Assembly (NCBI GenBank): GCA_947480335.1
Contig: CANKCB010000003.1
Location: forward strand, 1-64,000
Length of the DNA stretch: 64,000 nucleotides
Reading direction: 5' to 3'
Origin: Gammaproteobacteria bacterium
GTDB lineage: Bacteria; Pseudomonadota; Gammaproteobacteria; Eutrophobiales; Eutrophobiaceae
The notes under the pieces are model-generated. The model searched no databases, was not told the origin of the DNA, and worked only from the letters and a program-made list of their open reading frames with translations. Within the stretch, counting starts at the first letter, position 1, and every line of letters starts with the position of its first letter. Below are positions 16,349 to 26,847 of this stretch, one piece after another. The position numbers and the translations under genes are program-made.

Positions 16349-17239
16349 CTATGTCGGAAAGACATTGGTGGAAAGATAACGATCCCCACGATCACAGATT
16401 ATCGCCACAATGACTGAGTTCTCGACAGTCGCAGATACCTGAAGCATTGCATGTACAGCGCCGCCGGATGAAACTCCTGCAAAGATCCCTTCTTCTGAGG
16501 CGAGTCGACGGGTCATGATTTCGGCCTGCGTCGACGATACATCCATGATTTTATCTACCCGCTTGCGGTCAAATATCTTTGGTAAATACGCTTCCGGCCA
16601 GCGTCTGATTCCGGGGATACTGCTGTCGCCTTCCGGTTGCACGCCAATTATCTGCACATCAGGGTTTTTTTCCTTGAGATATCTCGATACACCCATAATA
16701 GTACCAGTCGTGCCCATGGCGCTGACAAAGTGGCTTACTTTTCCGTCTGTATCACGCCAGATTTCCGGGCCAGTGGATTCGTAGTGGGCGAGCGGATTAT
16801 CCGGATTGGCAAACTGGTTCAAGACCTTGCCCTTGCCTTGTGACTGCATTTGTTCAGCCAGATCACGTGCTCCTTCCATACCTTCCTGCTTGCTGACAAG
16901 AATAATCCTGGCGCCAAAAGCTTTCATGGTGGCCTGTCGTTCAATACTCATATGTTCAGGCATGATCAGCACCATTTGGTAACCCTTGACTGAAGCCGCC
17001 ATCGCCAGTGCAATACCGGTATTGCCACTGGTCGCTTCGATTAAAGTATCTCCGGGACGAATTTCGCCTCGCAGCTCGGCGTGTTTAATCATACTAAGTG
17101 CCGGGCGATCCTTGACTGAACCGGCCGGATTATCCCCTTCCAGTTTGGCCAGTAGTAGATTGGATGTATTGCCACCAATGCGCTGTAAGCGAACCAGAGG
17201 AGTATTGCCAATAATCGTTTCTATTGTTGGAATATTCAT
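16349..17239 (-). CDS. cysM: CysM, cysteine synthase B
   Basis: This PLP-dependent enzyme makes cysteine from O-acetylserine and sulfide or thiosulfate. In the 296-aa product the PLP lysine lies in NPAGSVKDRPAL (near residue 42), the substrate loop is EATSGNTGIALAM, and the phosphate-binding loop is SAMGTTGTIMG. Features that separate CysM from CysK are the short length and the Arg-rich KLEGDNPAGSVKDR context. It overlaps rimI by 4 bases (ATGA), so it belongs to the leuA-udg-rimI-cysM run. Confidence 0.93.
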   Translation of the reverse strand: MNIPTIETIIGNTPLVRLQRIGGNTSNLLLAKLEGDNPAGSVKDRPALSMIKHAELRGEIRPGDTLIEATSGNTGIALAMAASVKGYQMVLIMPEHMSIERQATMKAFGARIILVSKQEGMEGARDLAEQMQSQGKGKVLNQFANPDNPLAHYESTGPEIWRDTDGKVSHFVSAMGTTGTIMGVSRYLKEKNPDVQIIGVQPEGDSSIPGIRRWPEAYLPKIFDRKRVDKIMDVSSTQAEIMTRRLASEEGIFAGVSSGGAVHAMLQVSATVENSVIVAIICDRGDRYLSTNVFPT

Positions 17240-17712
17240 ATCGGGATAATTGCCTTTGCCATTATAATTGCATCTTCACGACCCTGTCTGGCCGGATAAT
17301 AATTACGGCGCATGCCGACTTCATTAAACCCTGCCTTGTTATACAGATTTCTGGCCGTTTCATTCGAGGGACGAACCTCCAGAAAAGCTGTATCCACCTT
17401 GTGTTTGCTGGCCAGATCGAGCAAAAAATCAAGCAATTGCCCGCCATAACCTGATCCCTGTATTTGCTGACATACACACAGGTTCAGAATATGACATTCA
17501 CCCGCTGCCACCGACATCACGCCATAGGCGTTTATCAAACCAGCTGCAGATTCTCCTACCCAGCAACAATAACCTACCTGCAAACAATCCCTGAAAATGG
17601 TAGCGCTCCAGGGAAACTCGTAGGCCTGTGTTTCAATTTCGAGTATTTCCATCAGATCCTGTTCCAACATCGGACGGAAAAACAGACTGTGATTTTTCAA
17701 CATCGCGCTCAT
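17236..17712 (-). CDS. rimI: RimI, ribosomal protein S18 N-alpha-acetyltransferase
   Basis: This GNAT-fold enzyme acetylates the N-terminus of ribosomal protein S18. In the 158-aa product the acetyl-CoA loop is QIQGSGYGGQLL (about 90-101), preceded by ILNLCV. The RimI-type end is RNYYPARQGREDAIIMAK. The gene overlaps both neighbours by 4 bases (udg upstream, cysM downstream). The start could be Met1 or Met4. Confidence 0.9.
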   Translation of the reverse strand: MSAMLKNHSLFFRPMLEQDLMEILEIETQAYEFPWSATIFRDCLQVGYCCWVGESAAGLINAYGVMSVAAGECHILNLCVCQQIQGSGYGGQLLDFLLDLASKHKVDTAFLEVRPSNETARNLYNKAGFNEVGMRRNYYPARQGREDAIIMAKAIIPI

Positions 17713-18407
17713 GCAGGCAACCCGGCATACAGATTCGTTGCTACTTGCAAATCATCCCATGCCTTACGCTTTTCCTTCGGCGATCTTAGCAAATAGGCCG
17801 GATGATAGGTAACAACCACCGGAATCTGCAATTCGGCATATTCAAAACATTGTCCGCGCAACCTGCCTATAGGAGTATCTACCTTCAGCAGGTTCTGCGC
17901 CGCGACCCGCCCTAACGCAAGGATTATCCTGGGACGTACATGTGCAATCTGCTGTTGCAGATAACTCTCGCAGGCGGCCACTTCCTCTGCGGCCGGATCC
18001 CGATTTGCAGGTGGCCGACACTTGATAATATTCGCAATATAGACTTGCTGTCTTTGTATTCCCATGGCTTTCAGCATCGAAGTCAGCAATTGACCAGCAC
18101 GTCCTACAAACGGTTCCCCCTGACGATCTTCTTCTGCTCCTGGGGCCTCACCAATCACCATCCAGTCCGCTGTTTCGCTACCCGATCCAAACACCGTCAT
18201 GGTTCTTCCATGATGTAACGGACAGTTGGTACAGGCGGCAACCTGTTCACGCAATCCGGTCCAGTCGGAATCTGGCACCGTATTCATTCCGACCGTTGTC
18301 GTATCCACACCGCCTGTTTCAGCAAGCAAAGCATCTCTATCACGTGATACCCATACATCAATACCCAGTAATTTCAGGTATTCATGCTGTCTGACGGTCA
18401 TTGTCAT
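17709..18407 (-). CDS. Family 4 (iron-sulfur) uracil-DNA glycosylase
   Basis: This enzyme removes uracil from DNA in base excision repair. The 232-aa product has the family 4 active-site motif [20 protein letters not shown] and the C-terminal motif [11 protein letters not shown]. Four cysteines typical of the 4Fe-4S cluster are present: CTNC near residue 58 and the pair in KC...AAC about 15 residues apart. An N-terminal extension of about 50 residues precedes the core. It overlaps leuA and rimI by 4 bases each. Unlike the family 1 enzyme Ung it would be part of a metabolic operon. Confidence 0.92.
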   Translation of the reverse strand: MTMTVRQHEYLKLLGIDVWVSRDRDALLAETGGVDTTTVGMNTVPDSDWTGLREQVAACTNCPLHHGRTMTVFGSGSETADWMVIGEAPGAEEDRQGEPFVGRAGQLLTSMLKAMGIQRQQVYIANIIKCRPPANRDPAAEEVAACESYLQQQIAHVRPRIILALGRVAAQNLLKVDTPIGRLRGQCFEYAELQIPVVVTYHPAYLLRSPKEKRKAWDDLQVATNLYAGLPA

Positions 18408-19939
18408 ATCTGTGGGTGAGCGCGAGCAGAATTATCCAGCGCCCTGTTGAGCGCATTTATATATGCCTTGGCTGATGCCGCGATGATATCAGTATCAGAC
18501 CCGCGCCCGTTGACGATACGTCCATCCTTGTCAACTCTTACTGTAACTTCACCCTGTGAATCGGTGCCTCCGGTAATGCTGGTCACAGAATACAGCTGCA
18601 GATTACATCCGCTGACAATAATGGATTCAATCGCCTTGAATACAGCATCTACTGGGCCGGCACCAGTGGCATGACCCTGTTTTTCCACACCATCGACTGA
18701 AACGGTAATTTCAGCGGCAGGCACTTCCCCGGTTTCCAGCGTCACCTTGAGCGACTGGAACTTGATCCGTTCATTGCTGCTGTCCTGCAAACTGTCAGTC
18801 ACCAGCGCCTGAAGGTCCTCATCAAATATTTCATGCTTTTTATCCGCGAGTTCCTTGTAGCGCTTGAAAGTCTCGTTCAGCTCTTCTTCTGTAGCAAACT
18901 CAAATCCCAACTCCTTGAGACGGGTCTTGAATGCATTCCTGCCTGAATGTTTACCAAGCACCAACCGGTTGGTATGCCAACCCACGTCCTGTGCCCGCAT
19001 GATTTCATAGGTTTCACGGCTTTTGATAATACCGTCCTGATGTATGCCTGACTCATGCGCGAAAGCATTTGCACCCACGATGGCCTTGTTCGGCTGTACT
19101 GCAAAGCCGGTAATATTCGATACCAGTCTGGAACAATTGACGATTTCGGTAGTATCAATGTTTGTATCACAGACAAAAATATCACGACGAGTACGCACAG
19201 CCATGACAATTTCTTCCAAGGCCGCATTGCCGGCGCGCTCGCCAAGTCCGTTGATTGTGCACTCAACCTGTCTGGCACCGTTCAACACGGCCGCCAATGA
19301 GTTGGATACAGCAAGCCCGAGATCATTGTGACAATGCACTGAAAATACGGCCTTATCAGAATTGGGTACTCTTTCGATAATGCGCCGTATGGTTTCTCCG
19401 AACTGGTGTGGAACACTATATCCAACCGTGTCAGGCACATTTATCGTGGTGGCACCAGCATCAATGACAGCCTCAATCACCCGACAAAGAAAATCAAGCT
19501 CGGAGCGTCCGGCATCTTCGGGAGAAAACTCGACATTGTCAGTATAGTTTCTGGCTCGTTTAACTGCGCGAACAGCCGTCGCCAGGACGTCGTCCGGACT
19601 CATACGCAACTTATGCGTCATATGTATAGGAGATGTTGCAATAAATGTATGGATACGCGCAGAGCGTGCCGGTTTTAATGCCGCCGCCGCCGCATCAATA
19701 TCCGCATCACTGGTTCTGGCCAAACCACAAACCACGCTGTCTGTTACCGCTTCGGCAACGGCCTTGACTGCCTCAAAATCACCTGGACTGGCGACAGGAA
19801 AACCGGCCTCAATAATATCTACCTTGAGCTTTTCAAGTGCCTTGGCAATACGCACCTTTTCATCACGTGTCATCGAGGCGCCAGGACTCTGTTCGCCATC
19901 CCTTAACGTAGTATCAAAAATAATCAATTTGTCTTTCAT
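18404..19939 (-). CDS. leuA: LeuA, 2-isopropylmalate synthase
   Basis: LeuA is the first committed enzyme of leucine synthesis and condenses acetyl-CoA with 2-oxoisovalerate. The 511-aa product begins with the family signature [16 protein letters not shown] and has the metal-site segment [26 protein letters not shown] follows, and the C-terminal regulatory (leucine-feedback) domain begins near residue 390. ATG 19939 is chosen over the longer frame to 19996 because it gives the normal N-terminus and has GGAGC 8 bases upstream. A promoter and a Leu-rich leader peptide candidate lie upstream (20045-20176). Confidence 0.96.
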   Translation of the reverse strand: MKDKLIIFDTTLRDGEQSPGASMTRDEKVRIAKALEKLKVDIIEAGFPVASPGDFEAVKAVAEAVTDSVVCGLARTSDADIDAAAAALKPARSARIHTFIATSPIHMTHKLRMSPDDVLATAVRAVKRARNYTDNVEFSPEDAGRSELDFLCRVIEAVIDAGATTINVPDTVGYSVPHQFGETIRRIIERVPNSDKAVFSVHCHNDLGLAVSNSLAAVLNGARQVECTINGLGERAGNAALEEIVMAVRTRRDIFVCDTNIDTTEIVNCSRLVSNITGFAVQPNKAIVGANAFAHESGIHQDGIIKSRETYEIMRAQDVGWHTNRLVLGKHSGRNAFKTRLKELGFEFATEEELNETFKRYKELADKKHEIFDEDLQALVTDSLQDSSNERIKFQSLKVTLETGEVPAAEITVSVDGVEKQGHATGAGPVDAVFKAIESIIVSGCNLQLYSVTSITGGTDSQGEVTVRVDKDGRIVNGRGSDTDIIAASAKAYINALNRALDNSARAHPQI

Positions 19940-20044
19940 GTTTCTGCTCCGGAATACAATAACAATAAACCGAATTGGTGTCGGCTGGCGACACAAATTT
20001 GGATAACTGGGTAAAAACGGATTTTGTTAAAAGTCGAGTATGCC

Positions 20045-20137
20045 CTAGCAGGGCAGGAACAGCAGAAACAGGCGTGCGCAGACTACCCCGGATACCGGGA
20101 ACTGGTGGCTGAATAATTGTGACGTGGTATGACTCAT
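20045..20137 (-). CDS. Candidate Leu-rich leader peptide upstream of leuA
   Basis: A 30-codon open frame (MSHTTSQLF...ending RLFLLFLPC) lies 105 bases upstream of leuA. Its last codons contain four CTG leucines within six codons, as in attenuation leader peptides. The final codons and stop can form a GCCCT-GCT-AGGGC hairpin, and a GTGTCG-CGACAC hairpin follows before leuA. Against it: there is no Shine-Dalgarno sequence, the predicted transcript would begin only a few bases before the ATG, and no hairpin with a proper T-run (terminator) follows. Real but unproven. Confidence 0.35.
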   Translation of the reverse strand: MSHTTSQLFSHQFPVSGVVCARLFLLFLPC

Positions 20138-20147
20138 ATGTGCGATA

Positions 20148-20176
20148 ACTATAGCCTTGGCTGCCGGTTTTGCCAA
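20148..20176 (-). promoter_or_regulatory. Sigma70-type promoter of leuA
   Basis: On the minus strand TTGGCA (20176-20171) and TATAGT (20153-20148) are separated by 17 bases, with five of six and five of six consensus matches. It lies just after the pssA stop, so leuA and the genes behind it have their own promoter. Predicted start is near 20141. Confidence 0.65.
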
Positions 20177-20180
20177 GATT

Positions 20181-20936
20181 TTATTTGGGAGGAGTCACTA
20201 CCTCTTCAGCTGGTTTGCGTGATGCACGATGTTTACGCAAGGTGATCAGGGTAATTACCGGCCCAGAGCTGGCATACACCAGTGCAACCGAGGAAATCAC
20301 CAACGGGGGATTGCTGGAAAACAGAAAAAATACCAGTACAACCACTAATATCGCAACAAAGGGCACCCTGCCCTTCAGATCGATTTGCTTGAAACTGTGA
20401 TAGCGAATATTACTGACCATTAGCACCCCTGCAAGGACTGTCACTGGCAAGGTAAAAATCACCGCCAGCTTGTTGTCAGACAGACCATAACTGTCCCCTA
20501 GCCAGACCATGCCTGCAATTAAAGCTGCGGCGGCAGGACTTGCCAGACCCTGAAAATACCTTTTATCTTCTGTCCCCACCTGGGTATTAAAACGTGCCAG
20601 ACGCAACGCGGCGGCAGCCGTATAAATAAATGCCGCTGACCAGCCGAATTTGCCCAGATTAAACAATGACCATTGATGGATTAATAAAGCCGGTGCCAGT
20701 CCAAATGAGATCATGTCTGACAGGCTGTCATATTGCATGCCAAAATCACTCTGGGTATTGGTCATTCTGGCAATCCGACCATCTACGCCATCCATAATCA
20801 TTGCCACGAAGATTGCAATCGCCGCTGCTTCATAATGGCCATTGATAGCCGCAATGATGGCGTAAAATCCGGCAAACAGACCCGACGTCGTAAACAGATT
20901 GGGCAACAGATAAATTCCACGGCGACGGTCAGCCAT
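20181..20936 (-). CDS. pssA: PssA, CDP-diacylglycerol-serine O-phosphatidyltransferase (membrane type)
   Basis: PssA makes phosphatidylserine, the precursor of phosphatidylethanolamine, from CDP-diacylglycerol and serine. The 251-aa product has the CDP-alcohol phosphotransferase motif with all metal-binding aspartates (DGVDGRIARMTNTQSDFGMQ then YDSLSDM). It also has about seven hydrophobic segments. It is the membrane-integral type and unrelated to the soluble E. coli PssA. The order ilvC-pssA-leuA is known from other Gammaproteobacteria. The C-terminus is a short basic tail. Confidence 0.93.
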   Translation of the reverse strand: MADRRRGIYLLPNLFTTSGLFAGFYAIIAAINGHYEAAAIAIFVAMIMDGVDGRIARMTNTQSDFGMQYDSLSDMISFGLAPALLIHQWSLFNLGKFGWSAAFIYTAAAALRLARFNTQVGTEDKRYFQGLASPAAAALIAGMVWLGDSYGLSDNKLAVIFTLPVTVLAGVLMVSNIRYHSFKQIDLKGRVPFVAILVVVLVFFLFSSNPPLVISSVALVYASSGPVITLITLRKHRASRKPAEEVVTPPK

Positions 20937-20984
20937 ATAAAGCCAGATCCATGTTGGTCAGAAATCTATATTGAAAAATAACAA

Positions 20985-21008
20985 GAGCAGCCCGCCTGCG
21001 AGCTGCTC
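20985..21008 (-). terminator. Rho-independent terminator after ilvC
   Basis: A 7-base-pair hairpin (GAGCAGC / GCTGCTC) with a 10-base loop lies 9 bases after the ilvC stop. The minus-strand tail is TTGTTATTTTTC. It may only partly terminate, since pssA begins 48 bases further on without an obvious promoter of its own. Confidence 0.65.
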
Positions 21009-21016
21009 TCATCGGA

Positions 21017-22048
<1,032 letters not shown>

Positions 22049-22059
22049 TTACTGTAGTA

Positions 22060-22551
22060 TCAGACTTGTAATATATTTTTGCCGAGCGCGATACCCGTCA
22101 CTCCAGAACGCACCACTTCAATAATATTATTTTTGTCAAAGGACTGGATAAATTTTTCCAGCTTTTCACCCGTATCCGTCAGTTCTATGGTGCAAATATT
22201 GTCACTGTCATCAATCAGTCTGGCATTAAAGCTGGCAATAATCTGTTCGATACCAGCACGCAGTTTGCTATCTGCCATAACCTTGATTAACAATAACTCA
22301 CGCTCAACATGCTTCAGTTCGCTCAGGTCAACCACCCTGATCACATCGACCAGTTTATCCACCTGCTTGGTTATCTGCTCAATAATATTGTCCGATCCGC
22401 TGGTAACGATCGTCATTCTCGACATTGAACTGTCATTGGTTGGAGCAACGGTCAAAGACTCAATGTTATAGGCGCGTGCCGAGAACAATCCGGCAACTCT
22501 CGACAAGGCTCCAGCCTCATTTTCAACAAGCAAGGAAATGATATGACGCAT
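22060..22551 (-). CDS. ilvN: IlvN (IlvH type), acetolactate synthase small regulatory subunit
   Basis: This is the regulatory subunit that confers valine feedback inhibition on acetolactate synthase. The 163-aa product has the N-terminal ACT domain (LVENEAGALSRVAGLFSARAYNIESL) and the C-terminal small-subunit domain (ERELLLIKV, then IEVVRSGVTGIALG). Its length matches the longer IlvH type and not the short E. coli IlvN. It follows ilvB by 9 bases. Confidence 0.95.
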   Translation of the reverse strand: MRHIISLLVENEAGALSRVAGLFSARAYNIESLTVAPTNDSSMSRMTIVTSGSDNIIEQITKQVDKLVDVIRVVDLSELKHVERELLLIKVMADSKLRAGIEQIIASFNARLIDDSDNICTIELTDTGEKLEKFIQSFDKNNIIEVVRSGVTGIALGKNILQV

Positions 22552-22560
22552 AATATTTTC

Positions 22561-24288
22561 TCAGGCCAGCTCTCTTTCCGGAGAAAGATGCATTTCATGC
22601 TGACCTTTTCCAGCCGCAATCATCGGATACACATTTTCGGTTTGATCCGTAATAAAATCCATCAATACCAGCTTGTCCTTTTTCGCCAGAGCCTGTTGCA
22701 GGGCTTCTTTCACGTCAACCGCACGCTCAATACGCATGCCTGTATGACCGAAACTTTCTGACAACTTTACAAAATCAGGTATCGCTTCCATGTAGGAATG
22801 TGAGTAGCGTTTGTCATAAAAAAACTCCTGCCACTGCCTGACCATACCCATATAACGATTATTCAGATTGATAATCTTGATGGGTAAATCATACTGCAGA
22901 CAGGTCGACAGCTCCTGTATACACATGACCAGACTCGCTTCGCCAGTAATACAGGCAACCGTCGCTTCCGGAAAGGCTACCTTTACACCGAGTGCTGCCG
23001 GCATACCAAAACCCATGGTGCCAAGACCACCGGAATTGATCCAGCGACGGGGTTTATCAAATTTGTAAAATTGCGCCGCCCACATCTGGTGTTGGCCAAC
23101 ATCCGAGGTGATATAGGCATCACCACCGGTTAATTCATACAGCGTTTCAATGACAAACTGCGGTTTAATTTTGTCTGATTTACGATCAAATCGCAGACAA
23201 TTCATCGACTGCCATTCACGTATTTGTTGCCACCACTGCTTTATGGCTGCCTGGTCTATCGAGCCGGTTTGTGCACCCAGCTGCTGATTGATTTCTGACA
23301 GTACATTTTTAACATCACCCACAATGGCAACGTCTACCGGTACATTTTTAGAGATAGAGGCCGGATCGATGTCGATGTGGATTATTTTGGCATAGGGACA
23401 GAATTTTTCCAGATCGCCGGTAACGCGATCATCAAATCGCGCACCAATTGCAATTAACACATCACAATGATGCATGGCCATATTGGCTTCGTATGTACCA
23501 TGCATGCCGAGCATACCGATGAACTGTTTATCCGTTGCTGGATACGCGCCTAGCCCCATCAATGTATTGGTAATCGGATATCCCAAACTGCGGGTGAAAG
23601 TGGTCAACTCCTGACTGGCATTGCCCAGAATGACGCCACCACCCGTGTAGACCATTGGTTTTTTGGCTGACAAAAGCAACTTGATAGCGCGTTTAATTTG
23701 TTCGGAATCACCTTTAATTACGGGGTGATAAGAACGCATTTCAACATGCTGCGGATATTCGTATTCGCACATGTCTGCTGTCACATCTTTCGGGATGTCC
23801 ACCAGTACCGGTCCTGGTCTACCGCTCATCGCAATCAGAAAGGCCTTTTTGATCGTCGTGGCCAAATCACGCACATCCTTGACGAGAAAATTATGTTTTA
23901 CGCAGGGACGTGAAATACCTACAGCATCTACTTCCTGAAATGCATCATTGCCAATCAGGTGGGTAGGTACTTGCCCAGAAAAAACCACGAGCGGAATGGA
24001 ATCCATATAGGCCGTGGCGATACCGGTAACCGCATTGGTCATACCCGGCCCGGACGTAACGAGTACTACGCCTGGTCTACCGGTTGCACGTGCGTAGCCA
24101 TCCGCTGCATGGGTAGCGCCCTGCTCATGCCTGACCAGAATATGCTCTACAGCGCTTTGCTTGTACAAGGCGTCATAGATATGCAATACCGCACCGCCTG
24201 GATAACCAAAAAGATGGGTTACTCCCTCATCTTTCAGCGCCCGGACAAAAATATCGGCACCACGTAATTTTTCACTCGAATTTGCCAA
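22561..24288 (-). CDS. ilvB: IlvB (IlvI type), acetolactate synthase large subunit
   Basis: This thiamine-diphosphate enzyme carries out the first common step of valine, leucine and isoleucine synthesis. The 575-aa product has the N-terminal GYPGGAVLHIYDAL with the catalytic Glu downstream in VRHEQGATHAADGYAR. The cofactor-binding motif starts near TGEASLVMCIQ and continues with the INLNNRYMGMV segment. The frame starts at TTG 24288, with AGGG seven bases upstream and no nearby in-frame ATG, so TTG is the likely start. A uORF ends 4 bases before it (24293-24376). Confidence 0.96.
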   Translation of the reverse strand: MANSSEKLRGADIFVRALKDEGVTHLFGYPGGAVLHIYDALYKQSAVEHILVRHEQGATHAADGYARATGRPGVVLVTSGPGMTNAVTGIATAYMDSIPLVVFSGQVPTHLIGNDAFQEVDAVGISRPCVKHNFLVKDVRDLATTIKKAFLIAMSGRPGPVLVDIPKDVTADMCEYEYPQHVEMRSYHPVIKGDSEQIKRAIKLLLSAKKPMVYTGGGVILGNASQELTTFTRSLGYPITNTLMGLGAYPATDKQFIGMLGMHGTYEANMAMHHCDVLIAIGARFDDRVTGDLEKFCPYAKIIHIDIDPASISKNVPVDVAIVGDVKNVLSEINQQLGAQTGSIDQAAIKQWWQQIREWQSMNCLRFDRKSDKIKPQFVIETLYELTGGDAYITSDVGQHQMWAAQFYKFDKPRRWINSGGLGTMGFGMPAALGVKVAFPEATVACITGEASLVMCIQELSTCLQYDLPIKIINLNNRYMGMVRQWQEFFYDKRYSHSYMEAIPDFVKLSESFGHTGMRIERAVDVKEALQQALAKKDKLVLMDFITDQTENVYPMIAAGKGQHEMHLSPERELA

Positions 24289-24292
24289 ACTA

Positions 24293-24376
24293 TTACCCTG
24301 AATTTTCCGTATGGATAAACCTCGATAAACTACTGATATTCAGTAGTAAGGTCAAGTTGCGCTTTGCACAAATCAT
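24293..24376 (-). CDS. Candidate uORF/leader peptide immediately before ilvB
   Basis: A 27-codon frame (MICAKRNLTLLLNISSLSR...) ends 4 bases before the ilvB TTG start, and the ilvB ribosome binding site lies inside its last codons. It has five leucine and three isoleucine codons, the amino acids made by this pathway, and the Leu run is encoded by a perfect inverted repeat. A weakness is that its ATG overlaps the -10 of the best promoter, so that transcript would start inside the frame. Expression is unproven. Confidence 0.3.
   Translation of the reverse strand: MICAKRNLTLLLNISSLSRFIHTENSG
24329..24347 (-). repeat. Perfect inverted repeat in the ilvB leader
   Basis: ACTACTGA and TCAGTAGT form a perfect 8-base inverted repeat around a three-base centre. 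In RNA it is a hairpin about 40 bases before the ilvB start; in DNA it could be an operator for a dimeric regulator. No T-run follows, so it is not a simple terminator. Confidence 0.6.
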
Positions 24377-24401
24377 ACATTTTTATCGGGATTGTGGTAA
24401 A
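24372..24401 (-). promoter_or_regulatory. Candidate sigma70 promoter of ilvB
   Basis: On the minus strand TTTACC (24401-24396) and TATGAT (24377-24372) are separated by 18 bases. Predicted start is near 24365, leaving about 75 bases of leader before ilvB that include the inverted repeat. Confidence 0.45.
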
Positions 24402-24533
24402 CGGCAGACAGACTCAACCCTATTTCATACTGTTTAGTCAGAGTAGAGTTAGTTTTTCCTGCTGATGATTAAATCGATACCAATAAGCGGATGGGTTAAC
24501 ATAGATCGCTTTATAACCATAACTTGAGTCCTT

Positions 24534-26252
24534 ATGCGCACATCGAATTTACTGATTTCAACCCAAAGAGAAGCTCCGGCAGAGGCAGAAACAATCAGCC
24601 ACAGACTGATGTTACGCGCCGGAATGGTACGACAACTGGCCGCTGGTATCTATACCTGGATGCCTATCGGTTTACGCGTGTTGAGAAAAGTGGAAAACAT
24701 AGTGCGTGAGGAAATGGATCGTACCGGAGCACAGGAAATTCTGATGCCTTCCGTGCAACCGGCTGAATTATGGCAGGAATCCGGACGCTGGGAAAAATAC
24801 GGTCCAGAGTTATTACGTTTTATTGACCGCCATGAGCGCAATTTTTGTCTGGGGCCAACTCACGAGGAAATTGTTACTGACATGGTACGCCGCGAAATTC
24901 GCAGCTACAAACAGTTACCAGCCACCTTTTACCAGATCCAAACCAAGTTCCGGGACGAAATCCGCCCACGGTTTGGCATTATGCGTGCTCGCGAGTTCAT
25001 CATGAAAGATGCGTATTCATTCCATCTGACAGAAGACTCCCTGCAACAAACCTACGATGTCATGTATCAAACCTACTCCAGAATATTTGATCGGCTCGGT
25101 TTACATTATCGTGCCGTTCTCGCTGACAGTGGCAATATTGGTGGAGATAAAACCCATGAGTTTCACGTACTCGCCGATTCCGGTGAAGATCAAATTGTAT
25201 TTAGTGATACGGGGAAATTTGCAGCCAACATCGAACTGGTTGCGCTGGAGAAACCTGTCGGAAGCAGACCGGCTCCTGTTAATACACTATTAAAGGTTGC
25301 CACCCCGGAGCAGCATTCCATCCAGCAAGTATGTGATTTTCTGGGTGTAGCCGCCAGCCAGTGTTTGAAAACCCTGATTGTACATGGCAAGGACAACACG
25401 CTGGTTGCGCTGGTTATTCGGGGCGACCACGAACTGAACAAGGTCAAGGTAGAAAAACTGGCGCAAGTGGAAAGTCCGCTTAAATTTGCCTCTAACGAGC
25501 AGATACGCAAGCACACTGGTTGTGACACTGGGTCACTTGGACCTATCGGTCTGTCGATACCTGTCATCGTCGACTATAGCGCCGCCCAGATGTCAGATTT
25601 TGTCTGTGGAGCAAACGCAGACGGTTACCATCTGACGGGTGTGAACTGGGTACGTGATCTGGCTGAGCCGAATCAAGCCGATCTAAGAAACATATGTGAA
25701 GGCGAGACTTTCCCTAACGGTTCAGGCACAGTTAAAATCGCCAGAGGAATCGAAGTTGGTCATATTTTTCAGCTCGGAACCAAATACAGTTCTGCCATGA
25801 AAGTCAGCTGCCAGGATGAATCAGGCAATGCTGTCACATTAATCATGGGTTGTTACGGGATCGGTGTAAGTCGTATTGTGGCTGCCGCGATCGAACAAAA
25901 TCATGATGAGCAGGGTATCGTCTGGCCGGAGTCGATTGCACCGTTTGAAGTGGCGCTGATACCGATCAATATGCATAAATCCCAACGATTACGTGAAGCC
26001 GTTGATACCTTGTATGACAGATTCAAGGCATCAGGCATTGAGATTCTACTTGATGACCGGCGTGAACGCCCCGGCGTCATGTTTGCTGATATGGAGTTAC
26101 TGGGCATGCCCCACCGGGTGGTCTTTAGTGAAAAAGGTCTTGATGTGGGCACTGTTGAATACAAAGGCCGACGTGAAACCACTAGTACCGATGTAAGCAT
26201 TGATACAATCGTTGATTTTATCAGGCATAAACTACAAGCAGGTAAAAATTGA
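24534..26252 (+). CDS. proS: ProS, prolyl-tRNA synthetase with editing domain
   Basis: ProS charges tRNA(Pro) and belongs to class II synthetases. The 572-aa product is the bacterial type: class II motif 1 is in the [15 protein letters not shown] region and motif 2 in [17 protein letters not shown]. An inserted YbaK-like editing domain (about 225-385) removes mischarged alanine, motif 3 is near [10 protein letters not shown], and the C-terminal anticodon-binding domain ends the protein. Length is normal. It is transcribed divergently from ilvB. Confidence 0.97.
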   Translation: MRTSNLLISTQREAPAEAETISHRLMLRAGMVRQLAAGIYTWMPIGLRVLRKVENIVREEMDRTGAQEILMPSVQPAELWQESGRWEKYGPELLRFIDRHERNFCLGPTHEEIVTDMVRREIRSYKQLPATFYQIQTKFRDEIRPRFGIMRAREFIMKDAYSFHLTEDSLQQTYDVMYQTYSRIFDRLGLHYRAVLADSGNIGGDKTHEFHVLADSGEDQIVFSDTGKFAANIELVALEKPVGSRPAPVNTLLKVATPEQHSIQQVCDFLGVAASQCLKTLIVHGKDNTLVALVIRGDHELNKVKVEKLAQVESPLKFASNEQIRKHTGCDTGSLGPIGLSIPVIVDYSAAQMSDFVCGANADGYHLTGVNWVRDLAEPNQADLRNICEGETFPNGSGTVKIARGIEVGHIFQLGTKYSSAMKVSCQDESGNAVTLIMGCYGIGVSRIVAAAIEQNHDEQGIVWPESIAPFEVALIPINMHKSQRLREAVDTLYDRFKASGIEILLDDRRERPGVMFADMELLGMPHRVVFSEKGLDVGTVEYKGRRETTSTDVSIDTIVDFIRHKLQAGKN

Positions 26253-26296
26253 TCAGTTGTTAAACACTACGACATTGTTGATTACGTCAGGGAAAA

Positions 26297-26572
26297 CTAA
26301 CGTATTTCAAAATTATTAAAGTGCAGCAATGGTTGTTCCTGTATCTCAAGTTGGATAACCTTGGCCAGTTTTGGACCTCGGGACAACCAGTCTCGCATTA
26401 ACTCTATGCAGGACACTTTACCCGTTGCCACTCCTTCAACCCGACCATCTGCCAGATTCCTGACCCAACCAGTAATCAGGTTCTGATCTGCAAAATTTTT
26501 GCAGGAAGCCCTGAAAAACACTCCATGAACTCTACCGGTAACAACAAAATGTATCGTAGTATGTGTAGACAT
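26297..26572 (-). CDS. acyP: Acylphosphatase
   Basis: This small 91-aa enzyme hydrolyses carboxyl-phosphate bonds. The signature GRVHGVFFR contains the phosphate-binding Arg (R21), and GWVRNLADGRVEG contains the catalytic Asn (N39). Length and fold pattern are those of the common acylphosphatase. It is convergent with proS and separated from the unknown gene at 26848 by 275 bases in which I see nothing specific. Confidence 0.92.
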   Translation of the reverse strand: MSTHTTIHFVVTGRVHGVFFRASCKNFADQNLITGWVRNLADGRVEGVATGKVSCIELMRDWLSRGPKLAKVIQLEIQEQPLLHFNNFEIR

Positions 26573-26847
26573 GGACTGTCCCCGGGTTGCGACAGAAAAT
26601 TTAACTATTATGTTAATTTCATTATGCTGGCTTTAATGGCGCCCTATCTAACCATACTGAATTATCTATCCATAGGGTAAACCCACAATCAGAACTAACA
26701 GTTTGATTTTTATATATTTATACAGGCATCAAGTACTTGCCCGGTCTGCATGATAGCGCAGTAGTGATTCATACTGCCAGCCGGTCACTGTAAGCTGGAA
26801 TGATATTTGCTGGGTGAACGAACGCTTTCTTACTACAATAGCTAAAA

